Assembly (NCBI GenBank): GCA_043747295.1
Contig: JAYTPK010000150.1
Location: 1 to 19,584 of the forward strand
Origin: JAAFIP01 sp043747295
GTDB taxonomy: Bacteria > Pseudomonadota > Gammaproteobacteria > Burkholderiales > Burkholderiaceae_C
DNA: 19,584 bases
Direction of reading: 5' to 3'
Shown here: piece after piece, positions 7,822 to 14,783 of the stretch
Numbering within the stretch: position 1 is the first letter of the stretch
Layout: each line of letters begins with the position of its first letter
The notes under the pieces: model-generated
Database searches by the model: none
Seen by the model: the letters and a program-made list of their open reading frames with translations, nothing else
What the model was told of the DNA's origin: nothing
Translations under genes and position numbers: made by a program

Positions 7822-7849
7822 TTGCACCACGCGATACACTACATATAGT
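7822..7849 (+). promoter_or_regulatory. Predicted nrdA promoter P1
   Basis: TTGCAC (7822-7827) and TATAGT (7844-7849) are separated by 16 bp. The -10 lies inside the first NrdR box, so repressor binding would block polymerase directly. Confidence 0.5.
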
Positions 7850-7851
7850 GT
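7836..7851. promoter_or_regulatory. NrdR box 1
   Basis: ACACTACATATAGTGT is a 16-bp near-palindrome that matches the NrdR operator pattern (ACAC...TATA...GTGT). NrdR is the ATP-cone and zinc-finger repressor of ribonucleotide reductase genes and binds paired boxes. The second box starts 32 bp on, about three helical turns, as expected for a bound NrdR pair. Confidence 0.88.
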
Positions 7852-7852
7852 C

Positions 7853-7881
7853 TTGCCAACACAAGCAACACTAGATATAGT
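7853..7881 (+). promoter_or_regulatory. Predicted nrdA promoter P2
   Basis: TTGCCA (7853-7858) and TATAGT (7876-7881) have the ideal 17-bp spacing. The -10 lies inside the second NrdR box. It is the better of the two candidates and leaves a leader of about 100 bases before nrdA. Confidence 0.55.
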
Positions 7882-7883
7882 GT
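7868..7883. promoter_or_regulatory. NrdR box 2
   Basis: ACACTAGATATAGTGT differs from box 1 at a single inner position and lies in phase with it (32 bp apart). Confidence 0.88.
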
Positions 7884-7977
7884 GTAGCTGCTGGCAAATC
7901 TGAGACTTTTTGAACTGCTGGACGCAGTACGCCAGCCGTGCTGATACCAAAATATAAACAATATTGATGTGAACTTC

Positions 7978-7981
7978 GAGG
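7978..7981 (+). promoter_or_regulatory. Ribosome site that decides the nrdA start
   Basis: GAGG stands five bases before the ATG at 7987. The upstream in-frame GTG at 7969 has no purine-rich site in front of it, and ATG 7967 is out of frame. Confidence 0.6.
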
Positions 7982-7986
7982 CAACA

Positions 7987-10923
7987 ATGCAAACACTATC
8001 GTCAACCGAAACGTCATCTTCTTTAGGCTCCACAGGTGCTACCCAAGCTCGCGCGTCTGATCGTCATCCAAGCGGCGAGCGCGTGATGGCTGCCCAAACT
8101 TTGGCGCAATACCAAATCATCCGTCGTAACGGCGCTGTAGTGCCATTTGAGCCGGGCAAAATCGCAGTAGCGATGATGAAGGCGTTTTTGGCAGTGCATG
8201 GCACCCAAGGCGCTGCGTCAGCCAGCGTGCGCGAAACCGTGGAAGGCCTCACGCAAGCCGTGGTGCGTGCCTTGGTGCGTTCGCGCCCCAGCGGCGGTAC
8301 ATTCCATATCGAAGACGTGCAAGACCAAGCTGAATTGGGCTTGATGCGTGGTGGCCACCAGGAGGTGGCGCGTGCCTATGTGCTCTACCGCGAGCGCCGC
8401 ACGCAAGAGCGTGTTAAACAATCGCCAGCTGCAGTAGCGGCAACCGAGACTAGCTTGCATGTCATTGATGGCGGCAAACGCGTAGCGTTGGACATGGTCA
8501 AGCTGCGCCATCTGATCACCTCTTCGTGCGCCAACTTGGGCAAGGACGTGACCCCTGAGCCTATTTTGTCGGAAACCCTGCGCAATTTGTACGACGGTGT
8601 GCCAGTTGAGGAGGTCTACAAAGCCTCTATCTTGGCTGCACGTACCCTGATCGAAAAAGACCCTGATTACACCTACGCTACTTCGCGTTTGTTAATGCAT
8701 ACCATCCGCAAGGAAATTTTGGGTGAAGAGGCAACCCATGAGCAGATGGGTGAGAAATATCCCGAGTATTTCCCCAAGTTCATTAAAAAGGGCGTTGATA
8801 ACGAACTTCTGGATGAGCGCTTACTGCAGTTTGATTTGAAAAAACTGGGTGCAGCACTCAAACCAGAGCGTGACTTACAGTTTGATTACCTGGGCTTGCA
8901 AACCCTGTATGACCGTTACTTCTTGCATGTACGCAAAGCCCGCATTGAAATGCCGCAAGCATTTTTCATGCGCGTAGCGATGGGTTTGTCACTCAATGAA
9001 ATCAACCGCGAAGCACGCGCCATTGAATTTTATGAAGTGCTGTCTTCTTTTGACTTTATGTCCAGTACGCCCACCTTGTTTAACAGCGGCACATTGCGCT
9101 CGCAGCTGTCGAGCTGCTACTTAACCACGGTGCCCGACGATTTAGACGGCATCTATGAGTCCATCAAAGAAAACGCCTTGTTGTCCAAGTTTGCCGGAGG
9201 TTTAGGTAACGACTGGACGCGCGTGCGTGCTTTGGGCGCTCATATTAAAGGCACCAACGGTGAATCACAGGGTGTGGTGCCTTTTCTTAAAGTGGTCAAC
9301 GATACCGCAGTGGCCGTGAATCAAGGTGGCAAGCGTAAAGGTGCAGTGTGTACTTACCTAGAGACTTGGCACCTAGATATGGAAGAGTTCCTAGAGCTGC
9401 GTAAAAATACGGGCGATGACCGCCGCCGCACGCACGACATGAACACGGCCAACTGGATCCCTGACTTGTTCATGCGCCGCGTGATGGAAAAAGGCGAGTG
9501 GACTTTGTTCTCGCCTAATAACGTTCCTGACTTGCACGACAAGTTTGGTGCTGACTTCGAAAAGGCTTACGTTGCTTACGAAGCCAAAGCAGCTGCGGGC
9601 GAGATCAAGCCGTACCGTACCGTTCAGGCTGCCGACATGTGGCGCAAGATGTTGACCATGTTGTTTGAAACCGGTCACCCTTGGATCACCTTCAAAGACG
9701 CTTGCAATGTGCGCTCACCCCAGCAGCACATCGGTGTAGTGCACTCGTCTAACCTGTGCACCGAAATCACGCTTAACACCAGCGATACCGAAACCGCAGT
9801 GTGTAACCTAGGCTCAGTGAACTTGGTGCAACACTTAAAAGACGGCAAGCTAGACCACGAGAAGTTGCGCAAAACCATTACGGTGGCCATGCGTATGCTG
9901 GACAACGTGATCGACATCAACTACTACGCTGTGAAGAAAGCGCGTGACTCTAATATGCGTCACCGCCCTGTGGGGCTGGGTTTGATGGCCTTCCAAGACA
10001 GCTTGTATGAGCTGCGCGTGCCCTATGCTAGCCAAGCCGCTGTAGATTTTGCAGACGAATCTATGGAAGCCATTTGCTACTACGCCTACTGGGCCTCCAC
10101 CGAGCTTGCCAAAGAGCGCGGCCAATACTCTAGCTACAAGGGTTCGCTGTGGGATCGCGGTATTTTGCCACTCGACACGCTAGATCTGTTGGCTAAAGAG
10201 CGTGGTGGTTATGTAGAAGTTGACCGATCTGCCAAACTTGACTGGGACACGTTGCGCAAGAAAATCGCACAAGACGGCATGCGCAACTCCAATTGCGTGG
10301 CAATTGCGCCTACCGCTACTATTTCCAACATCATTGGAGTTGACGCCTGTATCGAGCCATGTTTTGGCAACTTGTCGGTCAAGTCCAATCTGTCAGGCGA
10401 ATTCACCATCATCAACGGCTATTTAGTTCGCGATTTAAAGCGCCTAGGGCTTTGGGATGATGTGATGGTCATGGACTTAAAGCACTACGACGGTTCTCTG
10501 CGCCCGATCGACCGTGTGCCACAAGAAATCAAATCCTTGTACGCCACCGCATTTGAGGTGGACACCACTTGGATCATTGAAGCTGCATCACGCCGCCAAA
10601 AGTGGATTGACCAAGCACAGTCACTCAATATCTATATGTCCGGTGCCTCGGGTAAAAAGCTAGACGATACCTACAAGCTGGCCTGGACCCGTGGCTTGAA
10701 GACAACTTACTATCTGCGCACTGTGGGTGCTACACACGCTGAAAAATCCACTGTGAAAGCAGGCAATATGAACTCGGTGTCTTCTGGCAGTGCTGGCCCG
10801 GCAACGGCGATGTCGGCTCTAGATGCGGCAGCAGCTGCAGCGCGCGCACAAATGGGTTCTTTGCCTGCAACAGACATCAAGTTCTGCGGTGTGGACGATC
10901 CTACGTGTGAGTCTTGCCAGTGA
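7987..10923 (+). CDS. nrdA: Ribonucleoside-diphosphate reductase, large subunit NrdA (class Ia)
   Basis: NrdA holds the active and allosteric sites for reducing NDPs to dNDPs under aerobic conditions, using a radical passed from NrdB. The 978 residues (from ATG 7987) have a first ATP-cone (about 42-140, YQIIRRNGAVVPFEPGKI) and a second, probably degenerate cone (about 160-240, LHVIDGGKRVALDMVKL). The barrel has active-site Cys377 (QLSSCYLTTVPDD), Asn589-Leu-Cys591-Thr-Glu593 (SSNLCTEIT) and Cys606. PTATIS lies at 775-780, a radical-path Tyr pair at 908-909 (KTTYYLRT), and the C-terminal redox cysteines in CESCQ. It is some 200 residues longer than E. coli NrdA because of the extra cone, resembling Pseudomonas NrdA. 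Transcription is probably under two NrdR-controlled promoters. Confidence 0.98.
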   Translation: MQTLSSTETSSSLGSTGATQARASDRHPSGERVMAAQTLAQYQIIRRNGAVVPFEPGKIAVAMMKAFLAVHGTQGAASASVRETVEGLTQAVVRALVRSRPSGGTFHIEDVQDQAELGLMRGGHQEVARAYVLYRERRTQERVKQSPAAVAATETSLHVIDGGKRVALDMVKLRHLITSSCANLGKDVTPEPILSETLRNLYDGVPVEEVYKASILAARTLIEKDPDYTYATSRLLMHTIRKEILGEEATHEQMGEKYPEYFPKFIKKGVDNELLDERLLQFDLKKLGAALKPERDLQFDYLGLQTLYDRYFLHVRKARIEMPQAFFMRVAMGLSLNEINREARAIEFYEVLSSFDFMSSTPTLFNSGTLRSQLSSCYLTTVPDDLDGIYESIKENALLSKFAGGLGNDWTRVRALGAHIKGTNGESQGVVPFLKVVNDTAVAVNQGGKRKGAVCTYLETWHLDMEEFLELRKNTGDDRRRTHDMNTANWIPDLFMRRVMEKGEWTLFSPNNVPDLHDKFGADFEKAYVAYEAKAAAGEIKPYRTVQAADMWRKMLTMLFETGHPWITFKDACNVRSPQQHIGVVHSSNLCTEITLNTSDTETAVCNLGSVNLVQHLKDGKLDHEKLRKTITVAMRMLDNVIDINYYAVKKARDSNMRHRPVGLGLMAFQDSLYELRVPYASQAAVDFADESMEAICYYAYWASTELAKERGQYSSYKGSLWDRGILPLDTLDLLAKERGGYVEVDRSAKLDWDTLRKKIAQDGMRNSNCVAIAPTATISNIIGVDACIEPCFGNLSVKSNLSGEFTIINGYLVRDLKRLGLWDDVMVMDLKHYDGSLRPIDRVPQEIKSLYATAFEVDTTWIIEAASRRQKWIDQAQSLNIYMSGASGKKLDDTYKLAWTRGLKTTYYLRTVGATHAEKSTVKAGNMNSVSSGSAGPATAMSALDAAAAAARAQMGSLPATDIKFCGVDDPTCESCQ

Positions 10924-10983
10924 TGCATCTAGCAAGCGTTGCTGTGCAAACAAAGCTTTATAAGGTGCTCTGATTTAGATAGC

Positions 10984-11004
10984 TTGCGTATTTAACCCAC
11001 GCAA
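10984..11004. repeat. Inverted repeat between nrdA and nrdB
   Basis: TTGCGT (10984-10989) and ACGCAA (10999-11004) can form a 6-bp stem with a 9-base loop. No U-tract follows, so read-through from nrdA into nrdB remains possible. It may attenuate or stabilise the nrdA message. Confidence 0.35.
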
Positions 11005-11064
11005 TCAAAATTCATAGCACTATAAAGCGATGCAAAACAGCAACACAATAACGCGCCATATTGC

Positions 11065-11077
11065 GCAAAGACTTTGC
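11065..11077. promoter_or_regulatory. Operator-like dyad overlapping the nrdB -35
   Basis: GCAAAG-A-CTTTGC is a perfect 13-bp dyad that overlaps the predicted -35 element at 11074-11079. It does not match the NrdR box pattern, and the binding protein, if any, is unknown. Confidence 0.3.
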
Positions 11078-11102
11078 AATTAACACAGTCTGCTCTCATA
11101 AT
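11074..11102 (+). promoter_or_regulatory. Predicted nrdB promoter
   Basis: TTGCAA (11074-11079), a 17-bp spacer and CATAAT (11097-11102) lie just upstream of nrdB. They suggest nrdB can be transcribed apart from nrdA. The ATG is only 18 bases after the -10, so the 5' leader would be very short. Confidence 0.4.
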
Positions 11103-11120
11103 TGAAGTATTGGAAAAAAT

Positions 11121-12356
11121 ATGTTGACCTGGGACGAAGAAGTATCTACTGCACTTAACAATGCAGCCTTAAGCAGCTCGCTTGCAAGCCGCTTGGACCA
11201 ACTGCATCCAACGATTGCTGAACCCACTGCTCCACGTCGTTTGTTGGACGATGGCGCTCCAGTGCCTACACCAGTTGCAGCAGCTGCACAAGCAGTTGCA
11301 AAGCCAGTCAGTGCACCCGTCACAAAACCCGTTAGTGGTCACCGTGTTAACGCTGCCGACAAGCGCATCATCAACGGCCAGACTGACGTTAACCAGTTGG
11401 TGCCTTTCAAATACAAATGGGCTTGGGAAAAGTATTTGGCCACTTGCGCCAACCACTGGATGCCGCAAGAAGTCAACATGACACGCGACATCGCGCTGTG
11501 GAAAGACCCCAACGGTTTGACCGATGACGAGCGCCGTTTGATCAAGCGTAACCTAGGCTTTTTTGTTACGGCTGACTCTTTAGCCGCCAACAATATTGTG
11601 TTGGGCACTTATCGCCACATTACAGCACCAGAGTGCCGTCAGTTCTTACTGCGCCAAGCTTTTGAAGAGGCCATCCATACCCACGCGTACCAGTACATTA
11701 CTGAGTCCTTGGGTTTGGACGAAAGTGAGATCTTCAACGCTTATAACGAAGTGCAATCTATCAAAGACAAAGATCAGTTTTTGATTCCATTCATTTCGGT
11801 GATCTCTGACCCTAACTTCAAGACCGGCACGCACGAAGCTGACCAAACGCTGCTCAAGTCTTTGATCGTTTTTGCTTGTCTCATGGAAGGCTTGTTCTTC
11901 TATGTAGGCTTCACACAAATTTTGGCGCTAGGTCGTCAAAACAAAATGACCGGCGCTGCAGAGCAGTACCAGTACATTTTGCGTGATGAGTCTATGCACT
12001 GCAATTTTGGTATTGACTTGATCAACCAGCTCAAATTAGAAAATCCGCATTTGTGGACTTCTGAATTCAAAGCCGAGATCAATGCTTTGTTCATGAAAGC
12101 GGTTGAACTGGAGTACCGATATGCTGAAGACACCATGCCACGTGGCGTGTTGGGCTTAAATGCTTCTATGTTCAAAGGCTACTTGCGCTACATTGCCAAC
12201 CGCCGCGCAACGCAAATTGGTTTAGAAGAACTGTTCCCTGGTGAAGAAAACCCCTTCCCATGGATGAGCGAGATGATTGACTTGAAGAAAGAGCGTAATT
12301 TCTTTGAAACGCGAGTGATTGAATACCAATCCGGCGGCGCTTTGTCTTGGGATTAA
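11121..12356 (+). CDS. nrdB: Ribonucleoside-diphosphate reductase, small subunit NrdB (class Ia)
   Basis: NrdB carries the di-iron site and the tyrosyl radical that starts NrdA chemistry. The 411 residues have a low-complexity Ala/Pro/Val N-terminal extension (about 30-75), then the ferritin-like core. Metal ligands are Asp152 (VTADSLAANN), Glu183 and His186 (FEEAIHTHAY), Glu256 (CLMEGLFFY), Glu290 and His293 (RDESMHCNFG). Tyr190 sits four residues after His186 as in E. coli Tyr122, so this is a radical-Tyr class Ia protein and not the Phe-containing class Ic. Spacings between ligands equal those in E. coli NrdB. It lies 197 bases after nrdA, with its own possible promoter. Confidence 0.98.
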   Translation: MLTWDEEVSTALNNAALSSSLASRLDQLHPTIAEPTAPRRLLDDGAPVPTPVAAAAQAVAKPVSAPVTKPVSGHRVNAADKRIINGQTDVNQLVPFKYKWAWEKYLATCANHWMPQEVNMTRDIALWKDPNGLTDDERRLIKRNLGFFVTADSLAANNIVLGTYRHITAPECRQFLLRQAFEEAIHTHAYQYITESLGLDESEIFNAYNEVQSIKDKDQFLIPFISVISDPNFKTGTHEADQTLLKSLIVFACLMEGLFFYVGFTQILALGRQNKMTGAAEQYQYILRDESMHCNFGIDLINQLKLENPHLWTSEFKAEINALFMKAVELEYRYAEDTMPRGVLGLNASMFKGYLRYIANRRATQIGLEELFPGEENPFPWMSEMIDLKKERNFFETRVIEYQSGGALSWD

Positions 12357-12438
12357 TACACCACTAATGATAAGTCAGACACTATTCCAAACTTTCAACA
12401 CTGCGCAGCATAAGCGCGGTTTGGAAGTTTGTTCCCCC

Positions 12439-12475
12439 ATTCAGCGCGCTGGACAGTCTGTCCAACGCGCTGAAT
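12439..12475. terminator. Long hairpin after nrdB, possible terminator
   Basis: Arms 12439-12455 and 12459-12475 pair as 10 bp (ATTCAGCGCG), one C/A mismatch, then 6 bp (TGGACA), around a GTC loop. The + strand continues CGCTTTT, a weak T-tract. It could terminate nrdB or set the 5' boundary of the next gene. It lies about 85 bases after the nrdB stop and 70 before the histone H1-like start. Confidence 0.5.
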
Positions 12476-12533
12476 CGCTTTTGGCGTCCAACATGCCCGA
12501 AGTGCATTCCAAGTTGAAATCTCAACTAGATCT

Positions 12534-12538
12534 AGGAG
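12534..12538 (+). promoter_or_regulatory. Ribosome site that decides the histone H1-like start
   Basis: AGGAG is seven bases before ATG 12546 but only one base before ATG 12540, so the downstream ATG is the real start. Confidence 0.75.
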
Positions 12539-12545
12539 AATGAAA

Positions 12546-13034
12546 ATGGCAACTGCGAAAAAAGCACCGGCTAAAAAAGCCGCAGCAAAGAAACCAGCAG
12601 CGAAAAAAGCTGCAGTAAAGAAGGCTCCAGCGAAAAAAGCTGCAGCGAAAAAAGTAGCGGCTAAGAAGCCTGCAGCGAAAAAAGTTGCAGCTAAGAAGCC
12701 AGCAGCTAAGAAAGTAGCGAAAAAAGTTGCGGCCAAAAAGCCAGCAGCGAAAAAAGTAGCGAAAAAAGCGGCAGCTAAGAAGCCAGCAGCGAAAAAAGTA
12801 GCGGCTAAAAAGCCAGCGAAAAAAGCAGCAGCCAAGAAGGCTCCTGCTAAAAAAGCTGCTGCTAAAAAAAAAGTAGCCGCTAAGAAGCCAGCTGCTAAAA
12901 AGCCTGCTGCAAAGAAAGCTGCGAAGAAGCCCGCTGCGAAAGCCGCGAAAGCACCCGCTGCCCCTGCTCCTGCAGCTCAGACCACTCTGAACCCGCAGGC
13001 TGCATGGCCTTTCCCAACGGCCAGCAAGCCTTAA
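12546..13034 (+). CDS. Histone H1-like, Lys/Ala/Pro-rich nucleoid protein
   Basis: The 162-residue product is built from repeats of AAKKPAAKK, KKVAAKK and APAKK type from residue 2 to about 135. This is a highly basic, disordered, eukaryotic H1-tail-like chain expected to bind and condense DNA. The tail AQTTLNPQAAWPFPTASKP is conserved in this family among Comamonadaceae-like bacteria, as I recall. It resembles AlgP- and PhaF-type tails but has no other domain. The gene is a purine-rich, internally repetitive stretch and includes a run of nine A (12864-12872). Because of this bias, long open frames also appear on the opposite strand; these are artefacts. A strong terminator follows at 13054-13087. 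Confidence 0.9.
   Translation: MATAKKAPAKKAAAKKPAAKKAAVKKAPAKKAAAKKVAAKKPAAKKVAAKKPAAKKVAKKVAAKKPAAKKVAKKAAAKKPAAKKVAAKKPAKKAAAKKAPAKKAAAKKKVAAKKPAAKKPAAKKAAKKPAAKAAKAPAAPAPAAQTTLNPQAAWPFPTASKP
12552..12950 (+). repeat. Imperfect internal repeats in the histone H1-like gene
   Basis: Degenerate 9-30 bp units (such as GCGAAAAAAGTAGCGGCTAA and AAGAAGCCAGCAGC) recur through the gene. They encode Lys-Lys flanked by Ala, Pro or Val. Such repeats are prone to length change by recombination. Confidence 0.8.
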
Positions 13035-13053
13035 ACAGCTAGTTTCAGCCCTC

Positions 13054-13087
13054 AAAAACTCAAAGATGCAAGTCTTTGGGTTTTTTT
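13054..13087. terminator. Bidirectional intrinsic terminator
   Basis: CTCAAAGA (13059-13066) pairs with TCTTTGGG (13073-13080), one G-T pair, around the loop TGCAAG, and seven T follow. The five A before the stem pair with those T, and on the minus strand they supply a T-run for the convergent YqaA-family gene. It serves both genes. Confidence 0.88.
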
Positions 13088-13112
13088 ACGCCCAATTAAT
13101 TTTTACGCCACG

Positions 13113-13601
13113 TTAAAAGTAGCCTTGCCAATGGCCCGGAAAAATCCACAACAACCCGGCTGTCATAGTCACATAGCGTAAAAACTTGCCAATCGCCATG
13201 TACATAACGCAGGGCCAAAACGGAAACTTTAGCCAACCGGCGACAGCACACAGCGGGTCACCAATGCCTGGTAACCAAGCTAACAGACAAGCTTTGGGGC
13301 CTAGTTTTTCAAGCCAAGATAGCGCTTTAAGGTGCATGGTACTGCCTTTGTACTGATCTAGGGCTTTATGCGCGCCAAAGCCTAGCCACCAGTCCAGTGC
13401 ACCGCCTAAAGTGTTGCCTGCTGTGGCCACCAAGATGGCGGGCCAGAACAGTGCGGGGTTGATACTGACCAAACCAAACACTACAGGCTCTGAGCCTAGG
13501 GGAATAAGTGTGGCAGATAGGAAAGACACTATAAATACCGTACTCAGCCCAAGCTGGGGCAGAGCAAGCATTTGTAGCAATTGATTTATCCAATCTGGCA
13601 T
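13113..13601 (-). CDS. YqaA-family (DedA-like) inner-membrane protein
   Basis: The 162-residue membrane protein has hydrophobic segments near 13-33 (LSTVFIVSFLSATLIPLG), 41-58, 98-115 and 128-148. Motifs typical of the YqaA/VTT family are present: SATLIPLGSEPVVFG, ATAGNTLGGALDWWLG, LLAWLPGIGDPLCAVAGWL and GKFLRYV. Relatives of the DedA superfamily act in membrane lipid or envelope homeostasis, but the role of YqaA itself is not established. I chose the start MPDWINQLLQ because family similarity begins there; an in-frame ATG at 13676 would add 25 unconserved residues. Neither start has a clear ribosome site. It is divergent from dusB and shares the terminator at 13054-13087. Confidence 0.84.
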   Translation of the reverse strand: MPDWINQLLQMLALPQLGLSTVFIVSFLSATLIPLGSEPVVFGLVSINPALFWPAILVATAGNTLGGALDWWLGFGAHKALDQYKGSTMHLKALSWLEKLGPKACLLAWLPGIGDPLCAVAGWLKFPFWPCVMYMAIGKFLRYVTMTAGLLWIFPGHWQGYF

Positions 13602-13710
13602 GCTGAAGGAGTATACTCGTGCCTCATTTTTAAGCAGTTTGCGAATAGGGTACGTCCCTAAATTTGCATTGAACATAAGCTATCTCTGAGTTGTTTTTGT
13701 GACGTCCACT

Positions 13711-14778
13711 ATGTTGACCCCTGTTGTTATTGGTTCCATTACGGTGCCCAATAATGTGTTCGCAGCGCCTATGGCGGGCGTCACTGACAGGCCGTTTCGT
13801 CAGTTGTGTAAATCACTGGGCGCAGGCTACGCAGTAAGCGAAATGGTGACATCACGCAAAGACTTATGGCACAGCCTGAAAACATCACGCCGCGCCAACC
13901 ACGATGGTGAGACCAGCCCGATAGCCGTGCAGATTGCGGGCACTGACGCGCACATGATGGCCGAGGCCACGCGGCACAATATTGGCCAGGGCGCACAAAT
14001 AATCGACATCAATATGGGTTGTCCGGCTAAAAAAGTGTGCAATAAATGGGCCGGTTCTGCGCTGATGCAAGACGAGCCGCTGGCGCTAGAAATTATTGAC
14101 GCTGTGGTGCAAGCCGCACAGCAGCACAACGTGCCGGTGACTTTGAAAATGCGCACGGGCTGGTGCCAGACACAAAAAAATGCACTGTCGATTGCACTAG
14201 CTGCGCAATCAGCCGGTATCCAAATGTTGATCATCCATGGCCGCACCCGAGAGCAGGGCTACAAAGGGCTGGCCGAATACGACACCATTGCTGCGGTGAA
14301 AGCTGCACTGCGCATTCCTGTAGTAGCCAATGGCGATATCACCAGCCCTGAAAAAGCGTTAGCCGTGTTGCAAGCCACTGGGGCTGACGCGGTGATGGTA
14401 GGGCGCGCTGCGCAAGGGCGGCCATGGATTTTTAGAGAGATAGCACATTACCTTGCCACGGGCGAACATTTAGCATCGCCCTTGGTAGCCGAAGTGCGCC
14501 GCTTGTTATTGGCGCACCTGCAAGAGCACTACACCCTGTACGGCGAAGTCATGGGTGTGCGCACTGCGCGTAAGCACATTGGCTGGTATGTGCGTGCGCT
14601 GCCCGGTGGCGAGAATTTTCGCCAAGCCATGAATTTGATAGAAGACACCACCACGCAAATGGCTGCAGTGGCGCGTTATTTTGATGCGCTAGCTGATACG
14701 ATGGACCGGTTGCCAGTGTGGACAGATGCTGCTGCGGGCAACCCAGATATCGCGGCCCAAGAAGAAGTAGTTGAGTAA
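13711..14778 (+). CDS. dusB: tRNA-dihydrouridine synthase DusB
   Basis: DusB is an FMN enzyme that reduces uridine to dihydrouridine in the tRNA D-loop using NADPH. The 355 residues show the family signatures: AAPMAGVTDRPFRQLC near the N-terminus, INMGCPAKKVC with catalytic Cys104, TLKMRTGW, IIHGRTREQGYKG, VVANGDITSP, MVGRAAQGRPWIF and, in the helical tRNA-binding domain, GVRTARKHIGWY. The following fis gene makes this DusB, as the dusB-fis pair is conserved in proteobacteria. ATG 13711 gives the usual N-terminus (MLTPVVIGSITVPNN); an in-frame GTG at 13699 is the alternative, and no clear ribosome site decides between them. The C-terminal tail after about 320 is variable and acidic. Confidence 0.95.
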   Translation: MLTPVVIGSITVPNNVFAAPMAGVTDRPFRQLCKSLGAGYAVSEMVTSRKDLWHSLKTSRRANHDGETSPIAVQIAGTDAHMMAEATRHNIGQGAQIIDINMGCPAKKVCNKWAGSALMQDEPLALEIIDAVVQAAQQHNVPVTLKMRTGWCQTQKNALSIALAAQSAGIQMLIIHGRTREQGYKGLAEYDTIAAVKAALRIPVVANGDITSPEKALAVLQATGADAVMVGRAAQGRPWIFREIAHYLATGEHLASPLVAEVRRLLLAHLQEHYTLYGEVMGVRTARKHIGWYVRALPGGENFRQAMNLIEDTTTQMAAVARYFDALADTMDRLPVWTDAAAGNPDIAAQEEVVE

Positions 14779-14783
14779 GAAGT

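Larger units (their letters stand above)
7578..7833 (-). ncRNA. Candidate structured small RNA (or mRNA for a 45-residue protein)
   Basis: The minus strand between nrdA and ampD shows a possible promoter (TTGCTT, complement of 7863-7868; 17-bp spacer; TATGTA, complement of 7840-7845), several dyads and then the terminator at 7578-7601. The dyads are GGACAA/TTGTCC at 7753-7775, a weak CTCT/AGAG at 7726-7736 and a perfect 8-bp GCTGCAAA/TTTGCAGC at 7655-7682. An open frame of 45 codons runs from ATG 7777 to TAA 7640 (starting MDKAKAVVQADMTGS, Gly-rich), with no good ribosome site and no family I recognise. A transcript of about 250 bases is predicted. I cannot name an RNA family. The start near 7833 is inferred only from the promoter guess, so treat this as a hypothesis. 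Confidence 0.3.

Noticed and set aside
7741..7992. 83-codon minus-strand frame over the NrdR boxes
   Set aside because: It runs through the nrdA promoters and NrdR boxes into nrdA, and has no recognisable similarity. The separate 45-codon frame at 7640-7777 fits the terminator better.
12540..12545. ATG 12540 as start of the histone H1-like gene
   Set aside because: AGGAG is only one base away, too close for initiation; the spacing to ATG 12546 is ideal.
12395..13055. Two long minus-strand open frames, Phe/Ala-rich and Cys/Phe/Arg-rich, opposite the histone H1-like gene
   Set aside because: They mirror the repetitive Lys/Ala codons on the other strand. They have no ribosome site, no sensible domain, and one runs through the terminator. 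The + strand protein has a known family and a good start.
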